Shown: positions 6,138-12,777, counted from the first letter of the stretch. The stretch is 20,167 nucleotides of DNA from a virus (IMGVR_UViG_3300020446_000106:1-20167); one strand, 5' to 3'. Numbers and translations are program-made. Notes: generated by a model not told the origin, from the sequence alone.

Positions 6138-7141
6138 TAAGCGGCAACCCCTTCCAATACCTGCCAAGGCTCAGAGGTCAAAACATCCCGTACCATATCC
6201 GCACGTTTACGTTGAGCGTCATGTTGTTTCTGCTTTTCCCTGCCTTTCTCAAGCGTATGTGTAGACCAGTGAGTTAAAGCGTTATAGCCTGACCACATGG
6301 TCTCGCCCAGTTCTTTCGCTTCCTCTTCAAACTGGTCGCCCAGATAGTTGAGCAAGCTCTTATTAATCGGCTGGTCTTCCTTATCACTTGGTCTGGCTTT
6401 ACGTTTGCAGATTGTCTCAGATAACAATTCGACAAACTGCCTAGAAGACAATCCAAGGCTGGCCCACCTGTCCATCTGTTCCCGTTGATTTTGGAACATG
6501 TCCAGAGACAACACAGCCTTTCCGGTCAATGCAGACGTGTCCAGATTGCGAGTGTGACGGCGTTTCTGGTGATAAGCTTTCTCACCGCCAAAAACTAGCG
6601 TATTACGGCACAAGTCACGATATGCACCGCTGAACACTTGGAAAGACCAAGACATATCAATACTGTTGAACACGTCCAAGCGCGGCACGACACTATCTGA
6701 ATCCTGACGGCTTCGAACGTCTGCTTTCAAGTCTTCAAAATAGATAGTTCTGTGCGCCTTTTTTCCTGCTTCGAATAGCCTATCGACTACCCGCAACCGT
6801 CCACCCAGTGGGCTATCGGCAAGCTGCTCAGCCTGTACTTGCATCATGTTTTGATGAGGTACTAGCTGATAGGATTTAGGAATAGGCCGCATATCGACAA
6901 GCTGGCCCGTGGCTTTGTTTAAGATTGCGTGATAGTTGTCAATCTTAGTCGGCTCAACTACCTGCTGGATAGTGTCACCATACGGGGTCTTATCTTCCCA
7001 GTATGTTTGCGCCTCAATCGGTACACGTTCGAACACTGCCCTATCAGTAAACAAGGACAGGTCAAACGGGTCGTTATGGTCGTACTGGATGCCGTCCCGA
7101 ATATCTGACAGGCGGCTATTGTTTGGTATTAAATCGAGCAT
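6137..7141 (-). CDS. DUF932-like phage/plasmid protein
   Basis: A 334-aa protein resembling the DUF932 (phage/plasmid-like) family, which is common on phages and plasmids and has no settled function. Supporting stretches are SYQLVPHQNMMQVQ near residues 90-103, FSGAYRDLCRNTLVFG in the middle, where DUF932 proteins carry a conserved core, and a helical, charged C-terminal third with a probable coiled segment (HTLEKGREKQKQHDAQRKRA). There is no membrane segment. An AGAAAGG ribosome binding site precedes the start. A 216-base gap upstream (7142-7357) gives it its own long leader, and a possible promoter lies at 7333-7361. It is one of the largest genes in the early block. The family call is from memory of the pattern. 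Confidence 0.65.
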   Translation of the reverse strand: MLDLIPNNSRLSDIRDGIQYDHNDPFDLSLFTDRAVFERVPIEAQTYWEDKTPYGDTIQQVVEPTKIDNYHAILNKATGQLVDMRPIPKSYQLVPHQNMMQVQAEQLADSPLGGRLRVVDRLFEAGKKAHRTIYFEDLKADVRSRQDSDSVVPRLDVFNSIDMSWSFQVFSGAYRDLCRNTLVFGGEKAYHQKRRHTRNLDTSALTGKAVLSLDMFQNQREQMDRWASLGLSSRQFVELLSETICKRKARPSDKEDQPINKSLLNYLGDQFEEEAKELGETMWSGYNALTHWSTHTLEKGREKQKQHDAQRKRADMVRDVLTSEPWQVLEGVAA

Positions 7142-7357
7142 AAATCATGCCTTTCTGTTGTTGGTTTATTAATGGGGAAAGCCCCCGGTTTGATTCTAAG
7201 GCACAAACGGCCCAGAAAGTAAAGCAATTTGTTTCGCTGGCAATTCGCCCCACCTCGCGAAAAATTGCCCGATATACCCAGACCAGTAGCAGATAAAGGA
7301 AACAAAATTCTGCCCTTGTGATATATCCCCAAAGAAAACTTTAGCGTGGCCTTTTTG
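7142..7357 (-). promoter_or_regulatory. Long leader of the DUF932-like gene
   Basis: This 216-base gap is the longest inside the early operon. Read on the minus strand it contains a 7-bp inverted repeat GGCAATT/AATTGCC around a G-rich loop, then GGGG/CCCC with a CTTT spacer closer to the start codon, followed by ATTAAT instead of a T-run. The minus-strand ORF across it looks like random sequence. It may be a structured 5' leader controlling translation, or simply spacer. Confidence 0.35.
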
Positions 7358-7361
7358 TCAA
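7333..7361 (-). promoter_or_regulatory. Possible promoter upstream of the DUF932-like gene
   Basis: A perfect -35 TTGACA (7356-7361, overlapping the end of the Gp88-like gene) is 17 bases from a poor -10, TTTTCT (7333-7338). It is listed because the same spacing recurs upstream of the neighbouring gene. Confidence 0.3.
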
Positions 7362-8047
7362 TGCGTCATAAATAAAACTTGCCTAGTATCTGCCGACCAA
7401 CAAAGCGCACAGTTTGCACAGTTGGCAACATCGCCTGTTTGTTCTGGACAAACAAAAGAACGTCCCTTCACTGGCTTGGCTCGTTCAGTACTATTAGCCG
7501 CAAACTTATAAGTAAGGTCATTACTAAAACGAACTGCAAAACGATTGCCCATAAAATTAGTAAGCGAACGAATAGCAAGCCCTATAGGACTGTTTCTTGT
7601 GTTTCCGGTATATCCCCAGATTGCTAGATTATCGTATTTACACAATAAAGACTGCCACAATTCCACATACTGCACAGAATAAAAATCACCTAATACATGC
7701 AAGCGGATGATAACGCCTTTATAAGTAGAACATAATTCGTCTACTTCTTCTTTTAATTTTGCTTCGAGTGCTGGCCCGTGTTCTATACGATGAGCGAACG
7801 CCATATTATTTCCGTAACAGTTATCCCAGTGGTAGCACTCGCGGGGACACGTTGCCCGTTCTTCAAGCGTAAGCGTAAAGATAACATAGCCTTTAAACTT
7901 GCCTTTCTTAACAACTGGCAATTTCCCCTTATCTGCTATCTTGTTATTCTTAGATAGTTTAAGCGCACCAGTTTTAAGTTCTGCAATTGACCGCCTAGCG
8001 TTCGGATACATGGTGACCGCTGGCTTGTTTATATCTGCTTTTCTCAT
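7358..8047 (-). CDS. Gp88-like cysteine-rich phage protein
   Basis: A 229-aa protein resembling the phage Gp88 family (named from a mycobacteriophage gene), whose biochemical role is not established. Two cysteine clusters stand out: CPRECYHWDNC (Cys67, Cys71, Cys77) and a C-terminal group Cys200, Cys210, Cys213 and Cys216 (CPEQTG, then CANCALCW). Together they could bind an iron-sulfur cluster or zinc. Between them lies a conserved-looking core, RLHVLGDFYSVQYVELWQSL, and GYTGNTRNS. The length is normal for a complete protein. A possible promoter at 8078-8106 lies just upstream, and AAAAGGAAA serves as ribosome binding site. Membership is inferred from the motif arrangement; a metal-dependent enzyme is plausible but unproven. 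Confidence 0.65.
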   Translation of the reverse strand: MRKADINKPAVTMYPNARRSIAELKTGALKLSKNNKIADKGKLPVVKKGKFKGYVIFTLTLEERATCPRECYHWDNCYGNNMAFAHRIEHGPALEAKLKEEVDELCSTYKGVIIRLHVLGDFYSVQYVELWQSLLCKYDNLAIWGYTGNTRNSPIGLAIRSLTNFMGNRFAVRFSNDLTYKFAANSTERAKPVKGRSFVCPEQTGDVANCANCALCWSADTRQVLFMTH

Positions 8048-8077
8048 TGGTATGTTTCCTTTTCTGTTGGTAAAGAA

Positions 8078-8106
8078 ACAAAATCAGAATATCAGAACGT
8101 TGTCAA
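8078..8106 (-). promoter_or_regulatory. Possible promoter upstream of the Gp88-like gene
   Basis: Perfect -35 TTGACA (8101-8106), 17-base spacer, weak -10 TTTTGT (8078-8083). It would start transcription about 24 bases before the gene's ATG, a natural position. The poor -10 keeps confidence low. Confidence 0.35.
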
Positions 8107-8273
8107 GTGCCTTTTTGTTTAGCTAAATAACAAACAGCGCAGTAAGTATCGAACGCATCCCAGACATCCGCCTTCGCACCACACCCGCAATAATACTCTT
8201 GTTTAGTGGGATGATTGCGTGGCTCATTTGTCATGTTTGGCGTGGCTGATTTGTCACGTTTAGCGTTTGTCAT
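8103..8273 (-). CDS. Small zinc-binding-type protein, 56 aa
   Basis: The ORF starts 3 bases after the stop of the upstream gene. It begins MTNAKRDKSATPNMTNEP and contains a CGC pair (Cys29, Cys31) and a CAVC pair (Cys45, Cys48), spaced like a small zinc ribbon (YYCGCGAKADVW, then TYCAVCYLAKQ). It ends with a basic KQKGT tail. It fills a 230-base gap in the operon. The function is unknown; such mini zinc proteins are common in phage early regions, often binding nucleic acid or host proteins. An internal Met at residue 14 is an alternative start. Confidence 0.7.
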   Translation of the reverse strand: MTNAKRDKSATPNMTNEPRNHPTKQEYYCGCGAKADVWDAFDTYCAVCYLAKQKGT

Positions 8274-8276
8274 TTG

Positions 8277-8516
8277 TCAGCAAACGTCCTTCCCTTGACA
8301 GTCTTTAGGGTAACACTGAGCAATCATAGCGTAATACGGATTTTTGCTGTGTCTTGTCCAGCGTTTGTCATCGGCTAGTTTCTCACACTCTCTTTTTGTC
8401 ATGGGTGTTTCTAATATCATCTGATTGCCTATGTATTCCCAGCCCTCGTTGAACTCCCCCTCAAGATAGTATGTAGTATTTGCCCACATACTAATTACAA
8501 GCATAAACTCTTTCAT
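8277..8516 (-). CDS. Small hypothetical protein (MKEFMLVISMW family)
   Basis: A 79-aa protein. The ATG at 8516 overlaps the stop of the upstream gene (ATGA) with GGAG about 9 nt upstream, so I prefer it to a GTG five codons earlier. It begins MKEFMLVISMWANT and contains WEYIGNQMILETPMTKRECE and a C-terminus with Cys residues (AQCYPKDCQGKDVC). Small proteins of this general pattern (an ISMW start, then GNQ and a CEK motif) recur in marine phages, but I know no function. Confidence 0.75.
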   Translation of the reverse strand: MKEFMLVISMWANTTYYLEGEFNEGWEYIGNQMILETPMTKRECEKLADDKRWTRHSKNPYYAMIAQCYPKDCQGKDVC

Positions 8517-8716
8517 TGATACTTGCTCCACTTCTCATGCCATGCTTCGTTTAGTATCTCGTCATATTCTTGGTCGCTGTAATGTGTCATCATGTCACGA
8601 AACCGTTTCATCTCGTGTGCAAACTGAGCGAACACTTCACACGAACCAGCCCAGTAGTCAGCCTTTTCGTACCACTGGCTTTCAAGTTCTATTGCCATAT
8701 CTCTAACTCTACCCAT
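8513..8716 (-). CDS. Small acidic hypothetical protein
   Basis: A 67-aa protein with a strong GGAGG ribosome binding site 6 nt before its ATG, which lies within the last codons of the upstream gene (8-nt overlap). It is rich in aromatic and acidic residues (QWYEKADYWAGSCEVFAQFA, later YDEILNEAWHEKWSKYQ) and probably all-helical. No known motif was found. Confidence 0.7.
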   Translation of the reverse strand: MGRVRDMAIELESQWYEKADYWAGSCEVFAQFAHEMKRFRDMMTHYSDQEYDEILNEAWHEKWSKYQ

Positions 8717-8888
8717 CTTTCACCTCCCAAACATTTTCCAAAATCCAATCGTGACCGCTATCTGTTCTGACCCACTGCGAGGTATCGTCTGTTTCATCCG
8801 CTATCTTCCAAGCTGTATCCTCATCTGGTGCTTCAACGATTAGTTCGTAGCCTACGTCCATTGTGGCAGTTATTTTAAACTTTGGCAT
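8709..8888 (-). CDS. Small hypothetical protein, 59 aa
   Basis: It begins MPKFKITATMDVGYELIVEA. The start at 8888 is supported by GGAG 7 nt upstream; a longer reading to 9008 would run through the upstream gene in another frame and looks random. The N-terminal part alternates hydrophobic and polar residues like two beta-strands. It is followed by an acidic helix (DEDTAWKIADETDD) and a Trp-containing end, which resembles small single-domain phage proteins with a beta-alpha-beta arrangement. It overlaps both neighbours by 8-14 nt. Function unknown. Confidence 0.7.
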   Translation of the reverse strand: MPKFKITATMDVGYELIVEAPDEDTAWKIADETDDTSQWVRTDSGHDWILENVWEVKDG

Positions 8889-9105
8889 CATGCGTCTCCA
8901 AATACCACTCTTTATATTTTTTGTAGGCCAACAGCTTGTAAGCGTACAAGTCTGCGTGTTCCCAATCTGCAATCGGGTCAATCCCATACGAATTATATCC
9001 ATAATCAAATGTTGTTTCTATCTCACTCTCAATCATCACCATCAGTGCGTTAGCTTCTGGGGGCGATAGGTCTAGAGGTCTCTTAATCTTCTGCGTTGTC
9101 TTCAT
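8875..9105 (-). CDS. Small hypothetical protein, 76 aa
   Basis: It begins MKTTQKIKRPLDLSPPEANA. The start at 9105 has AAGGGAAGAAG immediately upstream and is better than an in-frame codon at 9129. The middle is acidic and aromatic (ETTFDYGYNSYGIDP, then DWEHADLYAYKLLAYKKYKE), and the protein is probably helical. It overlaps the zinc-ribbon ORF upstream by 23 nt and the next gene by 14 nt. No family is recognised. Confidence 0.7.
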   Translation of the reverse strand: MKTTQKIKRPLDLSPPEANALMVMIESEIETTFDYGYNSYGIDPIADWEHADLYAYKLLAYKKYKEWYLETHDAKV

Positions 9106-9244
9106 CTTCTTCCCTTTCTGAATCTGCAATCATGTGGTCGTAATCACAGTTGCGGCAAAATCCACCGCTGTCATAACTGTAATGCTTTAGGCGGTTGTAG
9201 TCCTCATGGTAGTGACCGCATCGTAAACAAGTTAGTCCATCCAT
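9083..9244 (-). CDS. Small zinc-ribbon protein, 53 aa
   Basis: The ATG at 9244 overlaps the previous stop (TGATG). The protein has two CxxC pairs, Cys6/Cys9 (TCLRCGHYH) and Cys30/Cys33 (FCRNCDYDH), the classic spacing of a zinc ribbon, followed by an acidic tail (ADSEREEDEDNAED). It occupies an otherwise empty gap. The function is unknown; zinc ribbons with acidic tails can bind proteins or nucleic acid. Confidence 0.7.
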   Translation of the reverse strand: MDGLTCLRCGHYHEDYNRLKHYSYDSGGFCRNCDYDHMIADSEREEDEDNAED

Positions 9245-9498
9245 CACGCAAATACAATCTCTGTTATTTCTCCATGTGTGTCAAATATCTTAACCCACTC
9301 TGTTGTTTCTATCCACACTTTAGCACCGCACGATAGCGGTTTGTCCGGTGAGTACACAACCCGTCCAGATGCAAACTCTACGCCATGTCCTGTGTAGTTC
9401 TTACCGTTAGCCTTTACAGATACAACAGGCTTGCAGTCACCTGTCTTGCTGTTGTGGCGGATGTGGTGTTGATTGATGTGTATTCTTTTAATTGTCAT
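9244..9498 (-). CDS. Small conserved-type hypothetical protein
   Basis: An 84-aa protein starting MTIKRIHINQHHIRHNSKTG. A beta-rich pattern runs through PVVSVKANGKNYTGHGVEFA and VVYSPDKPLSCGAKVWIETT. I recall similar IHINQH...PLSCGA...WIET sequences in other phages, always without function. It overlaps the upstream gene by 11 nt. Basic N-terminus, no membrane segment. Confidence 0.75.
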   Translation of the reverse strand: MTIKRIHINQHHIRHNSKTGDCKPVVSVKANGKNYTGHGVEFASGRVVYSPDKPLSCGAKVWIETTEWVKIFDTHGEITEIVFA

Positions 9499-9709
9499 TT
9501 TCTACAATCTCCAAATTCGTTGTGATTTCTGAATGGTCAAGGTCTACAGATACGCAATCCCACCCAACACTCTCTCTATCATCAACGTAAGCTTGTTGCA
9601 TTTCATGTTTAATAGCGTCAACAGACATACCAGTGCAGTCTAGCACCCACTCTTCAGTATACTGCTTCATCAGCTTTGCTCGTATTATCATTTTATTGTT
9701 CGAACGCAT
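9488..9709 (-). CDS. Small hypothetical protein, 73 aa
   Basis: It begins MRSNNKMIIRAKLMKQYTEE; AAGGGAAA about 8 nt upstream supports this start. An upstream in-frame ATG at 9748 (MGNETANKQ) is possible, but it would lie on the -10 box of the promoter at 9744-9772. The sequence is acidic toward the C-terminus (DLDHSEITTNLEIVENDN) and looks like an alpha/beta mini-domain. It is the first gene after a terminator/promoter pair, so it starts a new transcription unit. Confidence 0.65.
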   Translation of the reverse strand: MRSNNKMIIRAKLMKQYTEEWVLDCTGMSVDAIKHEMQQAYVDDRESVGWDCVSVDLDHSEITTNLEIVENDN

Positions 9710-9743
9710 CTGCTTTCCCTTCTGTTTGTTTGCAGTTTCATTA

Positions 9744-9772
9744 CCCATACAGCAAACTATCGAACGTGTCAA
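9744..9772 (-). promoter_or_regulatory. Probable early promoter after the 9777-9812 terminator
   Basis: Perfect -35 TTGACA (9767-9772), 17-base spacer and TATGGG as -10 (9744-9749). The -10 is similar to that of the rightward primase promoter (TATGGA at 10525-10530). Its position directly behind a terminator fits a re-initiation point. Confidence 0.5.
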
Positions 9773-9776
9773 CCCT

Positions 9777-9812
9777 AAAAGAAAACGGGGCTATCCAAAA
9801 GGACAACCCCGC
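9777..9812 (-). terminator. Rho-independent terminator inside the early block
   Basis: On the minus strand GCGGGG...CCCCG forms a 5-bp outer stem, with an inner TCC/GGA pairing around TTTT. It is followed by TTTTCTTTT. It lies just after the first three leftward genes (9843-10405), so it limits or attenuates transcription into the rest of the operon. Confidence 0.65.
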
Positions 9813-9842
9813 TTCCCAACCAACAGAAAGGACACCCTATGT

Positions 9843-10091
9843 CTATGCAACCTCATAGGGCGTACTTAGTCTTAACACATAACCAGCGTTGGTGTCAAGC
9901 CATTTCTTTGCTTGGCGTTGAGAATTTGTCACATGGACTGTGACCCACTTTGTCAGGTCAACAGCTTCACCTTGCTTAACAAGTTCACGGCTTGTCTCAC
10001 CCAGCCTTACCATACTAGCTGGCGTGAGAACTTGCCATTTCCCGTCAAACTCTCGTTCGACTATTTCAGCCTTCAGTTCCCGTCTTTTCAT
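9843..10091 (-). CDS. Small hypothetical protein, 82 aa
   Basis: It begins MKRRELKAEIVEREFDGKWQ, with AGGAAGAAG directly before the ATG, and overlaps the ribbon-helix-helix gene by 26 nt. The sequence alternates strand-like segments (KWQVLTPASMVRLG, KWVTVHVTNSQRQAKKWLD) and is basic at the start. No motif I can name. Its stop is followed by the terminator at 9777-9812, so it ends the first leftward transcription unit. Confidence 0.75.
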   Translation of the reverse strand: MKRRELKAEIVEREFDGKWQVLTPASMVRLGETSRELVKQGEAVDLTKWVTVHVTNSQRQAKKWLDTNAGYVLRLSTPYEVA

Positions 10092-10281
10092 CTTCTTCCT
10101 CTTGTTCGATTACGTGGATGTACAGGTCGATTGCTTCCCGTATTAGGTCAGCAACACTGACTTGTTCTAGTTCGGTCTTTTGTCGTTCCTCTGATAACGT
10201 TGCAAGTTTGTCATACTGACTCACCGTCATCAGTAGGTTGTAAGTCTTTGTTTTCTCTTCTATTTTCGGTGGTCTCGCCAT
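10066..10281 (-). CDS. Ribbon-helix-helix-type DNA-binding protein
   Basis: A 71-aa protein starting MARPPKIEEKTKTYNLLMTV. The layout of a basic start, one beta-strand (TYNLLMTVSQ) and two helices (YDKLATLSEERQ and SVADLIREAIDLYI) is that of Arc/CopG/MetJ-type repressors, which bind DNA as dimers through the strand. A very acidic tail follows (EQEEEDEKTGTEG). The start at 10281 is preferred over an ATG at 10347 because AAGGA is close and the upstream part reads like out-of-frame sequence of the overlapping gene. Being in the first leftward unit beside the divergent promoters, it could regulate them. That is an inference. Confidence 0.7.
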   Translation of the reverse strand: MARPPKIEEKTKTYNLLMTVSQYDKLATLSEERQKTELEQVSVADLIREAIDLYIHVIEQEEEDEKTGTEG

Positions 10282-10405
10282 CTTCCTTGTCCATCCATTC
10301 AGCAACCCAATCGTAGGTTTCGTCCACGCCTCGTTTGTTAGGAACAACTCGTGTCCTATAAGTAGGGTTACGTATCTGTTTAGCTATAGGGTTTCTTTTC
10401 TTCAT
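10211..10405 (-). CDS. Small basic hypothetical protein, first leftward gene
   Basis: A 64-aa protein starting MKKRNPIAKQIRNPTYRTRV, a start pattern I recall from small proteins of several phages, without function. The N-terminal half is strongly basic, the C-terminal half acidic and polar (DKEDGETTENRRENKD), suggesting disorder. It overlaps the next gene by 71 nt. No clear Shine-Dalgarno precedes it; the leader is A/T-rich. Confidence 0.65.
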   Translation of the reverse strand: MKKRNPIAKQIRNPTYRTRVVPNKRGVDETYDWVAEWMDKEDGETTENRRENKDLQPTDDGESV

Positions 10406-10439
10406 AGTAATATATAATAAGTAAATATAGTAGGGTTAT

Positions 10440-10449
10440 CCCTGCAAGG
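10440..10449. promoter_or_regulatory. Operator-like imperfect palindrome CCCTGCAAGG
   Basis: A near-palindromic 10-mer at or just beyond the predicted start of the leftward promoter. Exact copies occur at 4534-4543 (inside the candidate small RNA) and 5558-5567 (inside a gene). Its location suits a repressor site, but the binding factor is unknown. Confidence 0.35.
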
Positions 10450-10457
10450 TATACTGG

Positions 10458-10486
10458 TTATTAGCACGGATTAGATTTGCCGTCAA
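10458..10486 (-). promoter_or_regulatory. Leftward early promoter
   Basis: On the minus strand -35 TTGACG (10481-10486) is 17 bases from TAATAA (10458-10463), which is preceded by TGC as in an extended -10. It would feed the whole leftward early block. It is back-to-back with the rightward primase promoter, 15 bases apart. Confidence 0.5.
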
Positions 10487-10501
10487 CAAAAAAAAATCAT
10501 G

Positions 10502-10530
10502 TTGACAGTGTTTTTAGTTTGTCGTATGGA
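10502..10530 (+). promoter_or_regulatory. Rightward promoter of the replication operon
   Basis: Perfect -35 TTGACA (10502-10507), 17-base spacer, -10 TATGGA (10525-10530). The predicted start falls at about 10537, which is the A of the primase ATG, so the mRNA may be leaderless. Confidence 0.55.
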
Positions 10531-10536
10531 TATGTC

Positions 10537-11334
10537 ATGGCTAAATGGATTAAAGACTTTGTGATGGACTTGCCTCTGCAACCGAATGGTCGGATGCGGA
10601 TGGATTGTCCTGCTTGCGGAAAGAAGAACACGTTTAGTGTAGGAGAAGAGAATGGCGTACGTTTATATCATTGCTTCCATGCTGACTGTACTGCTTCTGG
10701 TCGTACAGGCTTCAGGCTAACCAAGGATGTAACAACACACCCTATGTTATTGAAAAGAAACAACAAGGGTGATACCACTGTTACTTACTGTGCTACTTTT
10801 GAAATGCCAAGCACGTTCGTTCCGATAACCCGTAGCCAAGAATCAGTGGACTACCTCAAACGAGTACATGCTTACGATGCCTATCTAGATGGTCGGGTAG
10901 ACTTGCGGTTTGATTTCCAACGTAATCGAATCGTCTACCTCATCACAGACGGCAAGCGTGTAGTCGATGCGGCAGGCCGAACATTAACCAATGAGAAACC
11001 GAAGTGGTGGAGATATGGAAAGTCAGGTAATCCTTTCGTTTGCGGCAGGGGACGTGTCGCTGTTCTTGTCGAAGATTGTGCTAGTGCTTGTTGTGTATCA
11101 TCTGTTTTTTCGGGCGTAGCACTGCTTGGAACGAACCTTCTTGACACTCACGTCAAAGTATTGCAGAACTACGACAAGGTGTTTGTAGCTCTTGATAAGG
11201 ATGCTACCCAAAAGGCACTAGAAATTGTAAGAAAATTACAAGGCATTGTGCCGACTAACATGATGATTTTAAATCAAGACATAAAGGACATGGATAATGC
11301 AACAAGAGAGCGAGTCCTCGCAAAGTACGCTTGA
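10537..11334 (+). CDS. DNA primase, zinc ribbon plus TOPRIM
   Basis: A 265-aa primase of the T7 gp4 N-terminal type, making RNA primers for DNA synthesis. The zinc ribbon has CPAC (Cys24, Cys27) and Cys46/Cys51. The TOPRIM domain shows VAVLVEDCASA (Glu179) and FVALDKDATQKA (Asp220, Asp222), then QDIKDMDNATR near the end. There is no helicase domain; the helicase is the next gene, unlike the fused T7 protein. I chose the ATG at 10537; an upstream TTG at 10477 would place the coding start before the promoter. No Shine-Dalgarno precedes the ATG. The 3' end overlaps the helicase start by 38 nt. First gene of the rightward operon. Confidence 0.9.
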   Translation: MAKWIKDFVMDLPLQPNGRMRMDCPACGKKNTFSVGEENGVRLYHCFHADCTASGRTGFRLTKDVTTHPMLLKRNNKGDTTVTYCATFEMPSTFVPITRSQESVDYLKRVHAYDAYLDGRVDLRFDFQRNRIVYLITDGKRVVDAAGRTLTNEKPKWWRYGKSGNPFVCGRGRVAVLVEDCASACCVSSVFSGVALLGTNLLDTHVKVLQNYDKVFVALDKDATQKALEIVRKLQGIVPTNMMILNQDIKDMDNATRERVLAKYA

Positions 11335-12535
11335 ACATCAGGTGTTGGGCTTCATGCTCAACCACGAGTTCTACGGTAAGGTAAAAAACATTGTCACCAA
11401 AGATATGTTCACGGGACGAGATGCAACCATCTTCGACGTAATTACCTACGGTCATAGGGAGTATGGTGTTGATATGCACCCTAGTCAAGTAGCGGCACTG
11501 GTCAGTGACCGAAATCCCGCTATGCCATCTAGCGCAGTACAAGAGATATACAGCATACTAAACAACCTATCCACGAACATGTCAGAGGAGATGGCACTCG
11601 AACAGGATGTGGTCAAGAACTTCTGGGTAAGAGACAGGGCAAGACAGATTGGTGAAAAGGCGATTGCTATCTTCACCGGAGAATCAGAACACTTTGGCGA
11701 ACTAAAGACGCTTATCGATATGGTTGAAGATGGGCGGATGACAGATAAAACAACGTATAGTGAAATGGACAAAGACTTTACACAACTAGTGCAAGAAGAA
11801 ACAGGTGACCCTGACTTCCCATTCGGATGGGACTTGTTGTCAGAGCATTTGTCAGGCATGGATAGAGGTAATCTTGGTATTATCTTTGCCCGTCCAGAGG
11901 TAGGCAAAACAACGTTCTGTTCTTTTCTTGCCGCGAACTACATACGGCAGAAGCACAAGGTAGTTTATTGGGCAAACGAGGAGCCTGCTGAGAAGATTAA
12001 GCTGCGTATTATCCAATCGTTTTTCCAACGTACACGACAGCAAATGATAGAAGAACAGCAGACACTACAGCAACGCTACAATGAAGAGGTAGCACCTTAT
12101 CTCATTGTCATGGACTCTGTGGGTACATCTATGGAAGAACTGAACGAGTACGCCCAGCTAAACGAACCGGACGTTATGTTCTGTGACCAGCTTGACAAGT
12201 TTAGAGTCGCTGGGGATTTCAATCGTGGGGATGAACGTTTGAAGGAAACGTATGTAGTTGCGAGAGAGATTGCCAAGCGTAACAAACTTCTGATATGGTC
12301 AGTCTCACAGGCCAGCTTCGAGGCACACGACAGGCAGTTCATCGACTACGCTATGCTAGATGGTTCGCGAACTGGCAAGGCGGGTGAGGCAGACGTTATT
12401 ATTGGTATAGGTAAGACAGGAACGTCTGAGGAAGAGAATACAGCACGACACATCTGTATCTCTAAAAACAAATTGAACGGGTGGCATGGTATGTTTACTA
12501 GCCACATTGATGTACACACGGGTATTTACTACTAA
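11297..12535 (+). CDS. Replicative DNA helicase, DnaB-like
   Basis: A 412-aa hexameric 5'-3' helicase that unwinds DNA at the fork. The N-terminal ~110 residues resemble the DnaB N-terminal domain (EHQVLGFMLNHEFYGKV, MFTGRDATIFDVI). The RecA-like domain carries Walker A ARPEVGKTT (198-206), acidic WANEEP (225-230), Walker B-like DVMFCDQLD (Asp297), SVSQAS (Gln338) and GSRTGKAGEADVIIGI (356-371). AAGGAC lies upstream of the ATG, which is inside the primase gene. Its stop and the next ATG share a base. It works with the adjacent primase. Confidence 0.9.
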   Translation: MQQESESSQSTLEHQVLGFMLNHEFYGKVKNIVTKDMFTGRDATIFDVITYGHREYGVDMHPSQVAALVSDRNPAMPSSAVQEIYSILNNLSTNMSEEMALEQDVVKNFWVRDRARQIGEKAIAIFTGESEHFGELKTLIDMVEDGRMTDKTTYSEMDKDFTQLVQEETGDPDFPFGWDLLSEHLSGMDRGNLGIIFARPEVGKTTFCSFLAANYIRQKHKVVYWANEEPAEKIKLRIIQSFFQRTRQQMIEEQQTLQQRYNEEVAPYLIVMDSVGTSMEELNEYAQLNEPDVMFCDQLDKFRVAGDFNRGDERLKETYVVAREIAKRNKLLIWSVSQASFEAHDRQFIDYAMLDGSRTGKAGEADVIIGIGKTGTSEEENTARHICISKNKLNGWHGMFTSHIDVHTGIYY

Positions 12536-12777
12536 TGACAACACCCAAACCAAAAGAAGCAACGTGGTCTACAGCCAAGCTGTACAGGGTAGACTTGTAC
12601 AACGTCAAGTGGCCTCGTTCTGGCACACGTTTGGTTTGGGCTGTTGTAGGTAGGAAGTGGGTAAGAATCTGCATACCCATCGAGTTGATTAAGTTTCGCA
12701 TGAGAAGAGATGAGTGGGATGCTATCCCGCATGAATTGTTTGTAAAGGAAGAGACTGATGAGAGTCCTGACGTTTGA
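12535..12777 (+). CDS. Small basic hypothetical protein
   Basis: An 80-aa protein, MTTPKPKEATWSTAKLYRVD at the start. The ATG overlaps the helicase stop (TAATG), and its end overlaps the exonuclease start by 20 nt. Strand-like stretches (TRLVWAVVGRKWVRICIPIE) suggest a small beta-rich fold with many Trp/Arg, and the end is acidic. No family is recognised. The position between helicase and exonuclease suggests a replication accessory role only by association. Confidence 0.7.
   Translation: MTTPKPKEATWSTAKLYRVDLYNVKWPRSGTRLVWAVVGRKWVRICIPIELIKFRMRRDEWDAIPHELFVKEETDESPDV

Noticed and set aside
7129-7332. 67-aa minus-strand ORF upstream of the DUF932-like gene
   Set aside because: It overlaps the start of that gene in another frame, has no ribosome binding site and no protein-like pattern; the stretch is better seen as a leader.
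9839-9943. 34-aa plus-strand ORF after AACCAACAGAAAGG, antisense to the 82-aa gene
   Set aside because: The leader looks like this phage's ribosome binding context, but there is no promoter in that direction, the peptide looks random and the opposite strand carries a better supported gene.
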